NCBI RefSeq assembly: GCF_964204645.1
Contig: NC_134027.1
Location: 8,916,485 to 8,980,484, forward strand
Length of the DNA: 64,000 bases
Source: Tubulanus polymorphus
Taxonomy: Eukaryota; Nemertea; Palaeonemertea; Tubulaniformes; Tubulanidae
Direction: 5' to 3'
The notes under the pieces were generated by a model. The model did not search any database. It saw nothing but the letters and a program-made list of their open reading frames with translations, and was not told the DNA's origin. Shown here piece by piece: positions 1 to 12,078 of the stretch. The position numbers and the translations under genes are program-made. The first letter of the stretch is position 1. Each line of letters starts with the position of its first letter.

Positions 1-1213
1 ATTATTATCATTGAAAGCAAATATCTGCGTGTAACCCAGCCTCATAAATCATCGGACACACTTCAAATGATTAATACTCAAGTGAACATTAATTCAGAGA
101 AATATACGAAAATCGTTTAGCTAACACTTGTGTGATAGTGATTAACAACTCAATGATAATTACCCTAAGTAGTGTGTGACTAATTAACCATTTAATCAGT
201 TGTTAATTGATGGTAAAGGAACTAATGAAATTCTGTTTGTTGTAGAGGGAGTCTCCAGTCCCGTACTATAATATGGCAAGTGTTTGTTATTGTATGAAAA
301 ACTGCTTCAGTGTAAAATGTGCATGCGCAAGAGGGCATATTTATTATCGCACTCAGTTTACTTTCATTCGCATGTTCTGTCTGATATGTAGCTACTGGTC
401 AAATGCCAACTACGTCTTGTTGTTAAGTAATTAATGTGACAATTGATTCAGTTATCGGTATTTTAACACTTGCCTCTAGACACTCAAAAAAGGATATATT
501 TTGTCTACACAGTTTGATTAAAACATAAGATGTTGTTTTGTTCAATTTCCATCGACATTTGCCCCTTCAAATTCTTCTTATCATAACTTCCTATCCTTTT
601 ATCTATCCTTCCCTCTCCTTCATACGGAATGCCTAAGGTGTCGTGTTGATATTTATGCTTCTCACTGCTTGCTGTGTGTGAACGATATTCGATGTTCTTG
701 CTCGCAATACTTGGTACTTTCTGAATCATACGCATGTTTTTGAAAAAGAAAACAGTGAACGTGATGCTGTAAGGCACGATAATTGGCATGCAAATTTTGT
801 ATGATGTACCGTAGCTAACGTATAGAAACTAATCAAAGGCATGAAGATGAAGCATGTATAGCAGGACACCTTGGTTTTCTGTAGTGTGACAACCTGCCTA
901 ATCAGTAGTGTATTTACCGTAGTAATTTTATGTTTGTCTTGTGTGCGTGGTAATTTTTTCTGAAGATCTATCTCGACTAATGCAATCTCATTTATATGAT
1001 ATAGTTTTCAAGCTTGTTTCAGATTTCTACTCGTTCTAGCTTTTGAATTAGATTAAAATTCTAGGTTTTGAATTAGATTAAAATCAAAGATTAATTTATA
1101 GTTACATTGATAATCGATCTGATATAAGGTGGATTAAATAGATGGATTAGATTCGTTCATTGTATTGGCGTCGTAGTTCGAGTGAGTGAACAGTTGGATG
1201 AATACTTTTCTAG
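1..1213 (+). other. Intronic sequence of the CHD-type gene (upstream exons off window)
   Basis: No exon could be supported here. The first confident exon of the chromatin remodeler opens at 1214 in phase 0, so this stretch is probably an intron. A short open segment at about 246-276 follows a TAG acceptor-like site and ends near a GT. It is too short to call and has no recognisable homology. Confidence 0.5.
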
Positions 1214-4200
1214 GGCGATGGATTGAAAATGACAATACAGAAGAAACGCAAGAGACGCACAAAATTAGAAATGGAAGCGGAGCGAAGTAAGTTCGTGTAG
1301 ACATCGGTTTGAAAGATGTGTCAAAAAGTCAACACTGAAATTTTGGACCCTTTAATTTCTTGCGTTTTTGAACACTTTTATTTCCTAATGTTCAGCAGCC
1401 AAATTCGTGAAAGCTTGGTTTACAAGGCTTAGCAATCGATCGTAACTTCTAATTTTCAGCTATTTGAACTTGCACAATTTCGAATTTAAACCCGACTACC
1501 ACCTCTGCTCAATGGATGATAAATCCCTCGGTACAAATAACATTGTTTTCTCTTCAGTTGTGAAACTGCGTGAACTGTTGGGCGGTCGTTCGTCGATGCA
1601 GAATATGAGTAGTAGCAGTCTCGCCGGCGGTGATCTGAGCAGCGATAGGGAGAATGATAGCGACACTAATATGACATCTTTACGAATACCGGTAATAGTT
1701 CATTTTTAGTACCCAGTTTTCGCTGAGCTCTTGACCATTTCCAGGTCCGATTTCCACAGTTATGGGTTAATTCCTCAGCTACTGGGCGAGCTGGATGGGA
1801 TGATTTTCGTCGAGTTGAGTTCATTTCTTCTCCGATGTTTAAAATCTTAACCAGGAATTGTGAACTGGGTCCTGGTAACTTGCTAGTGGAGTTACGTCAG
1901 ATCAAGAAAGAGAACCTACAAAAAAAAAAAACTTGCCTTCTGAATCCTTACTCTTACAAAAAGTATTAATTAAGTATTTAAGTTATTAATTTACCTGTAT
2001 CTCCTCATTGTTGTTGAAAGGGTTTATATTACACCCTTCAGAATATTAAGAATGCATCCACCTATTCATCGTTAATCTTCTCATGGAATTTATTTTTGGT
2101 CACATCCACAGGTTCCGCATCATCGCAGCGAATTTTTGACTAATGGTGCTATAGAAGACTATTGCAGTAGTCGTGATAACACGGATGGTGAAAGTAAAAC
2201 GACAATCGGACGCACATCGACGCCTATGTGTATGGGACTGGTAAGTGCTACCTAAGAAATTGAAAAATATAATTTGTAAACAATGCAGTGCGTTTCACAA
2301 TAAAACCAAACCAGCCAATTATCAAAAGATCTTTAGATGGGCATTATGATCACCGTACAAAAACAGTGTTGATTATTGAAAACTTTCTATTTTGGATTAT
2401 CACATTTTTCTTAAGTTAAGTATTCAAAATTGAAACCTGCATAGTAATGAACTGCGTCTGAGAACTCGTTTGTTGTCAATCTATCACTGTAACTTCATAA
2501 GGTTCTTTATGGATTTTAGGGCAATTCGTTTAAGAAGAAAAGAGGTCGAAAGCCGAAAGATGTGAAGTTGATGGAACAGCGTATCGCGGCTGCTGCGGCG
2601 AGTGGGTCTAGTAGTCCTCGAGGCCATTCAACGCAAATTAATAGACATTTACTACCGCTGTCTAAATTGGGGCCAGGTGAGCGTGAAATTAATGCTATCG
2701 TATCACTACTGTATCTTTTTCAATTAGACTTTTTTTGAATTTCAAATTACTCTTAATTTTGGTGAAAACTACAACAATTAGAGATATCAGGGAGTCTGGA
2801 CTGATGTGTCTATATTTCATTTGTATGTAACGTGTATCGTTGCTTAAGAATCATTTATTTTACGCGAACTGTTCGTGTTGTAGACGCTCGTATACCAGTT
2901 GTCAGTATCGAAGACGGAACCCGTCTGACTGGTGAAGACGCGCCGAAACGATCCGACCTTGAAGACTGGTTAGAAACGCACCCGGGTTTCATGGTCGATT
3001 TACCCGACGAACTGATGGACGACGAGTTGCTGATGACGTCGAACGACGACCAGGCGTTGCACGGCGGTCACCACGCGCATCGTAACAAACAACGCCGGCC
3101 TCGTCTCGATCCAACCACCCTTAAACCGGAGTCGCTCACCGGTGATGAAAATGTATCTGTGATCAATAAAGTATCCGGAAAAAGGGTGAGTTCAGCGACG
3201 TACTATTATTTCATGTCGCCTCAATCTTTTATCCAGGAATGACTGATCTGTAGGGAACCTGCTAATAGCATTATTGTCTTTGTTTCAGATTACTGGTGCT
3301 AAGGCCCCACCATTGAAGCATTTAGCTGAGTGGCTTCAACAGAACCCACATTTCTACGTCGATCCAAAATGGTCTCATTTAGTCAAAGAAAAGGTACTTA
3401 CCAGTAGTTTGCTTATATACCTCTAAATACAAAAACTGTTAAGTTTGATGAATAAAAACCACTATTTAAGAAAAAGACATATGGATTTTGACGTTCAAAA
3501 ATCAATGAGCCATTTCCGGGGCACATCCAAGAGGAGGGTGTAGGGGCTTTGCATTTCCTTCTAAAGAAGTCAAATTGCCCCGAAATTTTACATGAGAATG
3601 TCGAATGATACCTGAAAAAGTTTAAATTCATACTGTTAGTACTTGACAACTGAACTGTTTATTGTCATTTCTCTTTAGGGTAACCTGCCAGAGTCGCTAC
3701 AGTCACGACTTTTGAAGCCATCCGAAAAACGTGGACGGAAACCCGCGCAGCAGGCCACGCTGTCTCAGCAGATGTTAGCCGAACAATACACGAAAGCTCA
3801 AATGGCTGCTTTATCAGCGGCGGCTAATCCCGCTTTACTCGCCGCTAACATGTCCAAACTACCGGTCAGTATGGCTTCGTACGCCAACATGGCTGCCATG
3901 GCGGCCAATCCGATGGCGTATTTAGCCGCGTACGGTTTGCCAGTTTCAACTGCTGTTGCCGGATCGTCGCAGTCGTCGAAATCGAAAGACGGCAAAGACG
4001 ACGGACCGGAGCCTGGGGAAAAGTTACCATCTTCGTCGGCGGCCGCTTCGTTTCCGTATCTGTACAGTCCGTTGATGTATAATTCGTTGATAAGCGCCGC
4101 GGCCGCCGCGCAGGGACTTGGCAATTATTCTGTTCCGCAAAATATTATGGCGCAGTATGCTCAGCTCGCGCAGGCTCAAGCTTCGATGATGAACGGCGTG

Positions 4201-4464
4201 TCATCTTCGACTGGCGGGGGTGGCGCGGCGTCTGACAGCGACGAGCCGGCGATGAGCAACAAGGCGAAGGAGGACAAGCCGACGACGTCAGGGCGTCGAC
4301 GTAGCGACGCGCCGCAGGATCTCTCGATGCCGAAAACGACGGCCGCGACGGCGACGAAAAAATCGCCGGCGAAATCGAAGAACGAAAAACGATCAGATTA
4401 CGCGAACAGTTTAGACGACGAGAAACCGTTAGATTTGAAAAAGTCGTCGAAGTCCGATTCGTAG
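1214..4464 (+). CDS. CHD7: CHD7-type chromodomain helicase, C-terminal part (5' end outside window)
   Basis: This is the 3' end of a nuclear ATP-dependent chromatin remodeler of the CHD6/7/8/9 (kismet) subfamily. Exons: 1214-1286, 1396-1441, 1460-1691, 2112-2240, 2520-2676, 2884-3185, 3289-3393, 3679-4464. Their lengths sum to 610 codons and all phases agree. The first exon gives a lysine/arginine-rich stretch like the KKRRRRKK...EAER segment of vertebrate CHD7. Exon 2520-2676 has an AT-hook-like KKRGRKPK. A BRK domain (RIPVVSIEDGTRLTGEDAP..DLEDWLETHP) starts at 2884. A second BRK-like unit spans the end of that exon and 3289-3393 (ITGAKAPPLKHLAEWL). The last exon is alanine-rich and carries PQDLS and PLDL motifs before a TAG stop. 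The chromodomain and helicase exons lie upstream of the window. The paralogue (6, 7, 8 or 9) cannot be fixed from this part; invertebrates usually have one. The small exon 1396-1441 is inferred from phase and is the weakest link. Confidence 0.88.
3440..3640. repeat. Fragment of a dispersed MITE family in a CHD intron
   Basis: The intron 3394-3678 contains a stretch (GAGGAGGGTGTAGGGGC ... GTCAAATTGCCCCGAAATTTT) that matches the left half of the inverted-repeat element at 8162-8424. The terminal inverted repeats are not preserved, so this is a truncated copy. Confidence 0.55.
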
Positions 4465-4786
4465 TAGGCCGAGAATGCGCGCAAATTTTTCTGATGCTCA
4501 CGATTTTTCTGCTGCTGCGAACGAACAAATGTTGAAGAAAAAAATACGAATATGGTCTCAAGCGAATTTCTTGCTTTCTCATATTCTATCTACTAAACGG
4601 CAGGGCTCATTTCTTACGGAAATAATCGACTTCTTATTATTTATTTATTCGTTTAGCTTGCTATTTTGAGATGTGTATATAGTGTTATGATTGATGATCA
4701 TGAGGATTATGACAATTAATTGGTAAATGTATGGAATTTTGTAAATAATGATAGTATAGTTTTGTGGTCATCCGATATGAAATAAA
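4465..4786 (+). other. 3' UTR and polyadenylation signal of the CHD-type gene
   Basis: After the stop codon at 4462-4464 the sequence becomes AT-rich and non-coding. The first good AATAAA lies at 4781-4786, about 320 bases past the stop, which is a normal distance. I infer cleavage shortly after 4800. Confidence 0.6.
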
Positions 4787-6279
4787 ACGGCAGTTATGAA
4801 TGAATGATGGAGAAAAACCGTTTTTGAGGTTGATTTTAATGATTAGGTTTCATTTTAACATTTTACATTAAAAAGTGACGAGTCGAATTGCGAAAAAGGT
4901 TTCGTTCAAGTCCCTCCTCGATCCCGATTTCGACTTTGACCTAGATGAATCGGCGAAGAAATTTAAATGATTTTGCAAAATATTCTCTAGATAATCCTGA
5001 TTGATAATCATTATTTTTTGGGAAGATAGAATTCAAAACATCCCCAGAAAAGTGAAAACATTACCATTACCATAAACATTCGGAAATTGACCTTGGAAAT
5101 CTTTTTAAAAGTACTAACTTGTAATGTCGCGCTCTTGAGGACTTACTATGAATTTTTCTGAACATACAAAAACCAAAAGCCTTTTTATGAACTAGCATAA
5201 TCAGAATAGATTTGCTATTTAGATTATATAGACGATTAGTATCAATTATCATAACCGGCTATGTTGGTTGATAAAAACGCCAGGTAGAAATTATCCATTT
5301 ATGGTGCACTTGGCACCAACCCACTACCGAGAACACCATCTTAGTTGGATTAGATAATCGGCATACTTGCTCGCCGAGTGAGTATGCTGGGTATGCTAAT
5401 CGATTATGATAACCAATGTTAACAAAAATGACAGATTATGACATAATCCATGCTCTTAAAAACGTTTTGCATAATTTTCGACATTAATCTAGTGTTCATA
5501 AAAAGGCCTCAACTGCCATGCGTGATTGGTTTGACAACAATTTCTAACGCAAGACTTGTAGGATTTTAAACTGTTTGTTCATTCTTCACTCGATTGCGAT
5601 GTATTACAGTCAACAAGATGAAAGTTGAAGGGATGGAATAAACTTGTCTTGTAGAACAGTTACTACGATCATGACGCGTTGTCCAAATAAGGAGTTCGAA
5701 ATCTAAACCAATTATTATCTTGGTCAGATTTTATCATTTGGTCCCTATATTTACTGGATCATACCAAACGTTTTGTAGGATACTATTCTTTTCGCAATGG
5801 TTGATCGAGTATTCCGGAAAGGAGTTCATTATTCAGTTCAGTGTTTAGAGAATCCAGAGAATGGGTTCTATTAATACACATGGACCACGAAAATCGCTTC
5901 AGTTACTAATAATGCATTTAAGATTACAGAGCCAAAATTGTTTTTTTCTTTTTTTTACCGTATATAATTATATTAACAGTCTATCCATTTTTCGCAATTC
6001 GAGAACAAGGCACTTCGGCGATTGCCTCATGAATCTTGCTCAGAAAATGTCTGTTTCGAATAGAAATAATCTTTTCGAACTGCTGCCTGGAAATGTACTT
6101 TAATTATAATGCATACGATGCGCTTTAAACCTTCAGTGCGGTGGGCTGGCAGCAAGACACGCCCCTTGATGAAAAATATTCCTGTTCCAACGCGAAAGCG
6201 TTGCTCATAGAAAAATGCTTGGACGGTCCACCGCATATTGAGCGTACCTGCTGTGATACATATTGAGTGTGTATTGTAA

Positions 6280-6306
6280 AATTATTATTATTATTAATAT
6301 GATAAC

Positions 6307-6337
<31 letters not shown>

Positions 6338-6342
6338 ATATA
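6280..6342. repeat. TTA/TAT trinucleotide microsatellite
   Basis: A run of ATT/TAT trinucleotides with one interruption (AATATGATAACT) is directly visible. It explains the asparagine- and isoleucine-rich reading frames on the opposite strand, which are artefacts. Confidence 0.9.
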
Positions 6343-7779
6343 TGTATATATGAACGTGTAAATAGGTAGAATTTGTGAATGTATTTTTTTCGTGGCGTGA
6401 ATGTGAATGATGTGTACTATTTGCTTGCATTGTGTACCTAACACTGGTTTTCGATGATAATAAACTAAGCAGTGCTAGCTATTTATTTTCAAATTCGACC
6501 CTTCGTCTCCGTTCTTGTTGTAGACGCTGTTGATATCTCCGATGAGTTGAAACGTATATACCGTTCTAGTTCATGGTTAGCACGCTAGACGGTGTCGGTT
6601 TCGAACGCGTGTGGACAATGAGCATAGTACGAGTGACCTTACCTGGCCCAAGTTCCACGGGTGTCGAATTTGAGTTATTCTTACGTCGATTGGGTAAAAG
6701 CTGGTATCAAATATAAGAATGACGCTCAACGTGACCGGGTGGCATTGATGGCTAACCAACATTGCTGGATTTCGGAATCTAGCAGTTTTAAGTCGACCTT
6801 AACTATTAGAGCTGTTGACCTTGGTAAAGTCGGAGCGGATCTAGGAAAAATAGAAGGCTGTGGGTTGGAAGAAGATTCAAGGCATTTCTCGGAAAAAGCA
6901 ATCGTCTCAAAGGCCACTAGCGGGTCCACCCTCGATGAGGATAACCGTTTACTCCGGACCTCATGACCACCTCTAAATCCACCCCTGAAAGTTCACGTTT
7001 TCAGTTAGACATTTGAAATATGTTGTGGACAATCATACACGATACAGGCTAACGTAGATAATTTGAAAAAAAAAACGAAGAAGCGATCCGCGTATCGAGT
7101 CCGATTATTCCTACGTATCTTTCATTTACTATCCCCCATTATTGCGAGAGCGGATTCTGAAAATGTGGTTATCAGTCGCACCAGACACTCCTTTAAATAA
7201 ACCCCGTACCTTTTCTCAAATACTGCTGTCGTAATATCTAAACCGATGACATCTAGTTTTATGGCCAAGGACCCTCAGATAATATTCAAAGCGTCCTTGC
7301 GGGGGACGAGACCGGTACTCCAGTACAAATCCTTTGAATCGCAACTTGAAGATTATCTGATATAATTTTGTGACATTTCCAGTTTGGTTGACATTTGAAA
7401 TAGATACAGGACCACCAAGGTGAAGTTCAGATTCACAGACTCATTCGTTGCCAAAAGAAAAACTACGGAGAAATCTAAGCCAAAAAATGGTATTTAGCTT
7501 ATAAAAGCGGATTGGTTTCCATTTTCTTCGAAATTAGAATCATCCGAGTGTACAACCTACAGGCTTAATCTGTACTGGCCTATACCCTAGGGACGTTGCT
7601 CGTATCTTAGTCGTGTTCTGTGCTGAGAACGGATTCGCCGAAGCCTGAATAAATGACATGTATATGAATATATCTTCAACAAACATTATCAATGAAGTTG
7701 TCGAATAAACACTATAATCCGTGTTAACTGTAGATAAATGAAGAAATCCCACACTTCGAATTTGAAATTATACTATCAA

Positions 7780-7862
7780 ATTTATTATTACGAAACCACA
7801 ACGTTTCGGCTGATGACTAACAGCCATCATCAGGTGGAATGACCAGAAAAACAAGTTACAAA
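7780..7862 (-). mobile_element. Penelope-like element fragment with hammerhead ribozyme-like core
   Basis: Read on the minus strand, CTGATGA (plus 7827-7833) is followed by a GGCT stem, a 10-nt loop, the matching AGCC, and then GAAAC (plus 7803-7807). This is the order of the conserved hammerhead core: CUGAUGA, stem II, GAAA. Hammerhead motifs of this kind are known from the terminal repeats of Penelope-like retroelements. A degenerate relative lies at 60241-60276. No reverse transcriptase frame is visible nearby, so this is a fragment. Cleavage activity is not shown. Confidence 0.55.
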
Positions 7863-8161
7863 GCATATAAACTCACAGGATCTAAAATAGAAGCAGTGTG
7901 TCAAAACTAATTATCAATGAACAACGAACTTTTTGACATACAATATGTAATTCCGGCTTGATTTGTGTCGGTTTTGTGCGGTAGAACTGTTCGTTTAAAG
8001 ATAAACCTAGCCTTCAGTGGCCGGGTATTGTTTTTTCATCGTTTGACGTCCTAATATAACATATTCATACATACTTTCTAGCTGTCAAATTTCCCACGGA
8101 AATGATATATGTGAAGCGTTAAACACGTTTCCCAAAATCGTAAAGACGAATCAAATTATAG

Positions 8162-8424
8162 TCAGGGGCGGATCTAAGCGGAGGGTGCAGGGGGTGCGCT
8201 ATCTTTCCAAAGGATGTCAAGTTGCCCTGAAATTTTTACGGGAAAATGAAAAATATTAGATCTAAAATATCAAATTGTTACCTAACAAAATTAAATTCAT
8301 AAGCCTCGCTGTATTAAAAAAGAAATGAGTTTTTTTTGCGATGAATTTCTTCGGAATGCCATTCTAATTATGTGATATGACCTATTTTGGGGTGCACCTC
8401 TCCCTGACCCTAGAATCGCCCCTG
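8162..8424. mobile_element. MITE with TCAGGGGCG terminal inverted repeats
   Basis: The left end reads TCAGGGGCGGATCTAAGCGG. The right end, read on the other strand, begins TCAGGGGCGATTCTAGGG. The element is about 263 bp, has no coding capacity, and shares its ends with many GGGGCGGATC-type fragments across the window (near 12400, 18491, 22610, 35113, 38644 and 61513). It is probably a non-autonomous DNA transposon. No clear target-site duplication was identified. Confidence 0.65.
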
Positions 8425-10048
8425 ATCTCTGAGAAGATACTTCAAATACTTAAAAAAGAGGGAAAATATCTGGTACGAAGTCGACGACCGAATGAAATTC
8501 TACCTTACAAAATCGTTTCATTTCATGAACATAAAAATGGGATATTGTTTCGTTTAAGTCTTCGTGGCTGTTCGAAATGGCGATATCCGTTTACACGCAA
8601 AATTATTCGCAGAAATTCATTACCGCCTAGGCATCATATAGACGAGTCACTATAAGTGAGAAACGTAAATTATCACGTCGCCCCTCATTTGTTCACTTCA
8701 TATATATACACGTATTTCAATCTTAACCCAGCCATGTTCTGAGTAGACCAGAATATCGACCAGACAATAGATATAGTACAGTTTTAAGCGTTATTATAAA
8801 ACTAGATCCGGTAGATTACTTGCTGAATAAATAAAACACATATAATGGTTTATATCAAATATTTCTGCACGAAAACATGCTTCTCGCCAATGATGATGAT
8901 CTGGTCTCGCCGGTATACCTGAAGCTTGCGCCGCCCGATTTTGGAGCCGAATCATTCACCGTATAATTCGCCCGCGAACTCGGGAGATCAAGGTTGCGGC
9001 GTGATTCGGTGTGAAGATGATTGGCCGGATAAATTCGCCGATCAATAAGCCTTTTTTACAGTTGCAGGCGCCATGTTTTTGGGTACCCTCTGGGTCGGCA
9101 TTGTTTAATTTTTTTGCTCCTTATTTTCCCAATTTGATGCTTTTATTTCGTCCATATCCGTGGAATATCTGAAAATAGAAACGACGTGAAAATACCGATC
9201 CAACTGCAGGTGATAATTTTGACGTTACTCATCTAAATATTAACTGCACCAAAATTATGAAAAGACTTATGATTATAATATGGCGGTTACATAAAAATTT
9301 GCATATATCGTATAATAATTGGAATTCTATTATATTGCTATTATTTTACAAATATTTCATGGACCCTCGCGGAGCAACTATTGTACCTACAATCATTAAA
9401 GGACTAGGTGACCGCCTACTCGTCTACAGAAAAAAAATTGTTTAATGGTGGTTTTCGGTGCAGCACGCGAGAAATCTTAATCCTCTTTCATCATCAATTC
9501 TTCGTATTTCGACTCGGATTCTCTTTTTTGTGAGCACGGTTCAACATTTCATGTTGTTCGCAGAGAAAAGACTCATCAGGGAAAATGTCAGCTCCATAAG
9601 TTGAAGTGAAAGATGCTTTGGGGCTTATGCCGTCAAAACGTACCAGACCGATCCTGGTTTTGTGTCATGCGCGTTTGGATTCGCAGACATATTTCAAGTT
9701 GTGTTAATCTCTCTGTACAATTGAATATTAAGTAAACTTACAAGGTATATGATCTAATACGCTGGACCTGTCGGCCTTCGTTCAAACTCGTACAAAAGTT
9801 TTGTCGAATCTAAAAGATTCGAAGCTGCAAGCGAACATGGTGAACAGATAATATCATAAAACCAACACATTAAGAAAGTTTTAAAACATCTGTCATTGAT
9901 GCTTGGGACTCTCACTAGATACCATTTCCTTTTTTATCTCCCATTTCATTCTCGTCAAATTGGAAATAACGCTTACAGAACAGAAAGAGCAGTAAGATTG
10001 CGTTTACGACCTCTTGTCTGAAAACTTCGCGAATCCAGATCTATCAGC

Positions 10049-10438
10049 TACGGAAGCCCCTAGGTGACATACGAGCAATTTTTTTACAATTGCGACTTAT
10101 TATGTCGAATTCCGACTTATTATCTCGAAATTCGACATATTAAGTCAACTTTCGAATTTCGAGTTATTTTTATGTCGAATTTCGAGATAATAAGCAGTAC
10201 GGAAGCCCCTAGGTGACATACGAGAAAATTTGTTCACAATTTTGACTTATTAAGTCGAATTTCGACATAATAAGTCAAATTTCGACTTAATAAGTCGAAT
10301 TTCGTGTTAATTAAGTCGAATTTCGAGTTTTGTTTTCATGTCGAATTTCTACTTATTAATTAAGTCGAAATTCGACTTAATTAACACGAAATTCTACTTA
10401 TTATGTCGAAATTCGAATGTCACCTAGGGGCTTCCGTA
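10049..10438. mobile_element. Foldback element with CGGAAGCCCCTAGGTGACAT ends
   Basis: TACGGAAGCCCCTAGGTGAC appears at 10049 and again at 10198 in direct orientation, and as its reverse complement at about 10417-10438. The interior is made of many short palindromes built from GTCGAAATTCGAC and TTAATAAGTCGAA. The piece from 10198 to 10438 is therefore almost entirely self-complementary. This fits a foldback DNA transposon or nested MITE. There is no coding sequence. Confidence 0.8.
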
Positions 10439-11039
10439 AATAAGTCTACATGAAAATGACACAAAATTCGTCATAATCGATCGATACTTTCGACGAATAG
10501 ATACAAAAGAGAAAAAGATCATTGAAAACAAATTTGAATGAAGAAAACCTCATTGACGTAAGAAAATATAGTTTAGAGTTGTATCTTGGTTGAATCGGCC
10601 GAGGTGGTGGCTTCCTGGTTGAGTAGACATTTTACATCGTCGTTTGAGTTACGGCTGTTATTATCTAGCCAATAATGACACCAATAAGCAAGTGTTTCAT
10701 CCACAATGAATCGATTGTACAGTTATCAACAGAATCATATCTAGCGAAACAACTCGAAAAGAACAGAGATGGCGTACGTTAGCCAAACAAGATGACAAGT
10801 ACAACGTTAGTCAGTTGTAAATATTTGAGTTGTTGATTCGGAAGAGGTGTTTAAATATATATAATCTTGGAACGAGCCGATAAAACCCATCCGAGTAAAT
10901 ATCAATGTAATTGTGCGATTGATTGAGTCAATCTTAGGAAGCATATTTCATAACCGTTTTCCGAACCAGAGCCACAGCTTCGCAGATACTCGCTTATTTT
11001 GAGACGCAGAAATCCAGTGAAGATTCTCTGATTGTGACA

Positions 11040-11064
11040 ATGACGAGAAACTCGATAGTGAAAT
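11040..11064 (+). other. Candidate start exon, unassigned
   Basis: An ATG at 11040 opens an eight-codon frame that ends at a strong GTAAGT donor (exon end 11064, phase 1). A TATA-like AAATATATATAATC lies about 190 bases upstream. It could be the 5' coding exon of the receptor gene that becomes clear at 13350, via a phase-1 hydrophobic segment starting near 12694. No single continuous model could be fixed. This is inference only. Confidence 0.2.
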
Positions 11065-11775
11065 GTAAGTACCGGGATCCATCTTCAACCGCAGGTGAAT
11101 ATAAGAATCTTGCGGATAAGTGTACTCACTATTTCGGTACGCACTTTACGTCTTGATCATTTTTATAATACGCTTTTTAGTTCAACCACCGTTAACCAGT
11201 TTGAAGTACAAGAAGATTACTCGTAATATTTTACATGATTTTTCTAATCAAATTATGCATCATATCTGTAAACTCGATTACGGATAGGGTCATTGTTCAG
11301 TTTAAATTACCGTGAACAATTTACGCCCCATATGGTATCAATACGTTATTCATATGTGCTAGAATTACGTATATAATTAATGAAGACATTGGGTAGACGT
11401 TCTACCGCATAAAATAGCGTCTTCAAATCGAATTGAAACGCTCTTAATTTCTCACGAGTTGGAGAGGAATTGCTCACATTGATAGTATACGCGTGATTAA
11501 TTGAAATTAAAAATTTGAAATTTGAAATTTAATCGCTACCCCAAATGACGGTCTACCATATTATTGATACCCATTTTTTATTTCGAAGGCAGATGTTTCC
11601 AAAATCAGATCCGAAACTTCACATTTCGAAATAACATTGATTATGTGCAGGTGTGGTGGGTTTGTAACGGACAACAATCAAGTCAAATCAAATCAAACGA
11701 AATCTATCTAATTAAATAAATGATAGGGTCAATCCCTACTTTAAGATCGAAAATTATGTTGTTTGCACGTTTCAA

Positions 11776-12078
11776 GGGGCGTCACTATAGGATGTTTTTT
11801 CAAAGGAGGTCAGAATTATTACAAGCGGAGCTTACTTTACACCGCACCCGCCAAGCGCCGACCGCAAAGGAGCATTTCTGAATCCTTCAATGTTCTAAGA
11901 TATTTTCAAATTAGGAGCTCGAAAGGGGCGTTTTCTGGGCCTTATAAGACCAAATATTTATGAAATTTCTGGAATGTGGGAAAAACCTAAATTTTGAAAT
12001 CAAAATGCGGAATTTGGTTTTAAAAAAAATGGGGGTCGTCCGCGCCCCCGACTCGTCCCCCTCTGTTGACGCCCATGG
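11776..12078. mobile_element. MITE with GGGCGTCA ends
   Basis: The left end is AAGGGGCGTCACTATAGG. The right end, TTGACGCCCATGG, is its approximate inverse. About 300 bp of AT-rich, non-coding sequence lie between. Open frames across it have no support and are treated as chance. Confidence 0.5.

Larger units (their letters stand above)
4800..10048. other. Intergenic region, no supported gene
   Basis: Reading frames here are short, lack splice support and resemble nothing I recognise. Recognisable pieces are the TTA/TAT microsatellite near 6283-6340, a tRNA-like patch near 6573-6600, the Penelope-like fragment near 7780-7860 and the MITE at 8162-8424. The remainder shows no structure I can name. 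Confidence 0.6.

Noticed and set aside
3798-4582. Long open frames on the minus strand opposite the last CHD exon
   Set aside because: They are shadows of the alanine/serine-rich coding strand and have no splice support or recognisable product.
6573-6600. tRNA-like patch with TGGTTAGCACG and GGTTTCGAACG
   Set aside because: The boxes are too close together and no acceptor stem or cloverleaf can be drawn. At best it is a decayed tRNA-derived repeat.
6661-6966. Open frame of about 100 codons in the 5' intergenic region
   Set aside because: No homology, no ATG context or splice signals that stand out, and the length is within chance for this stretch.
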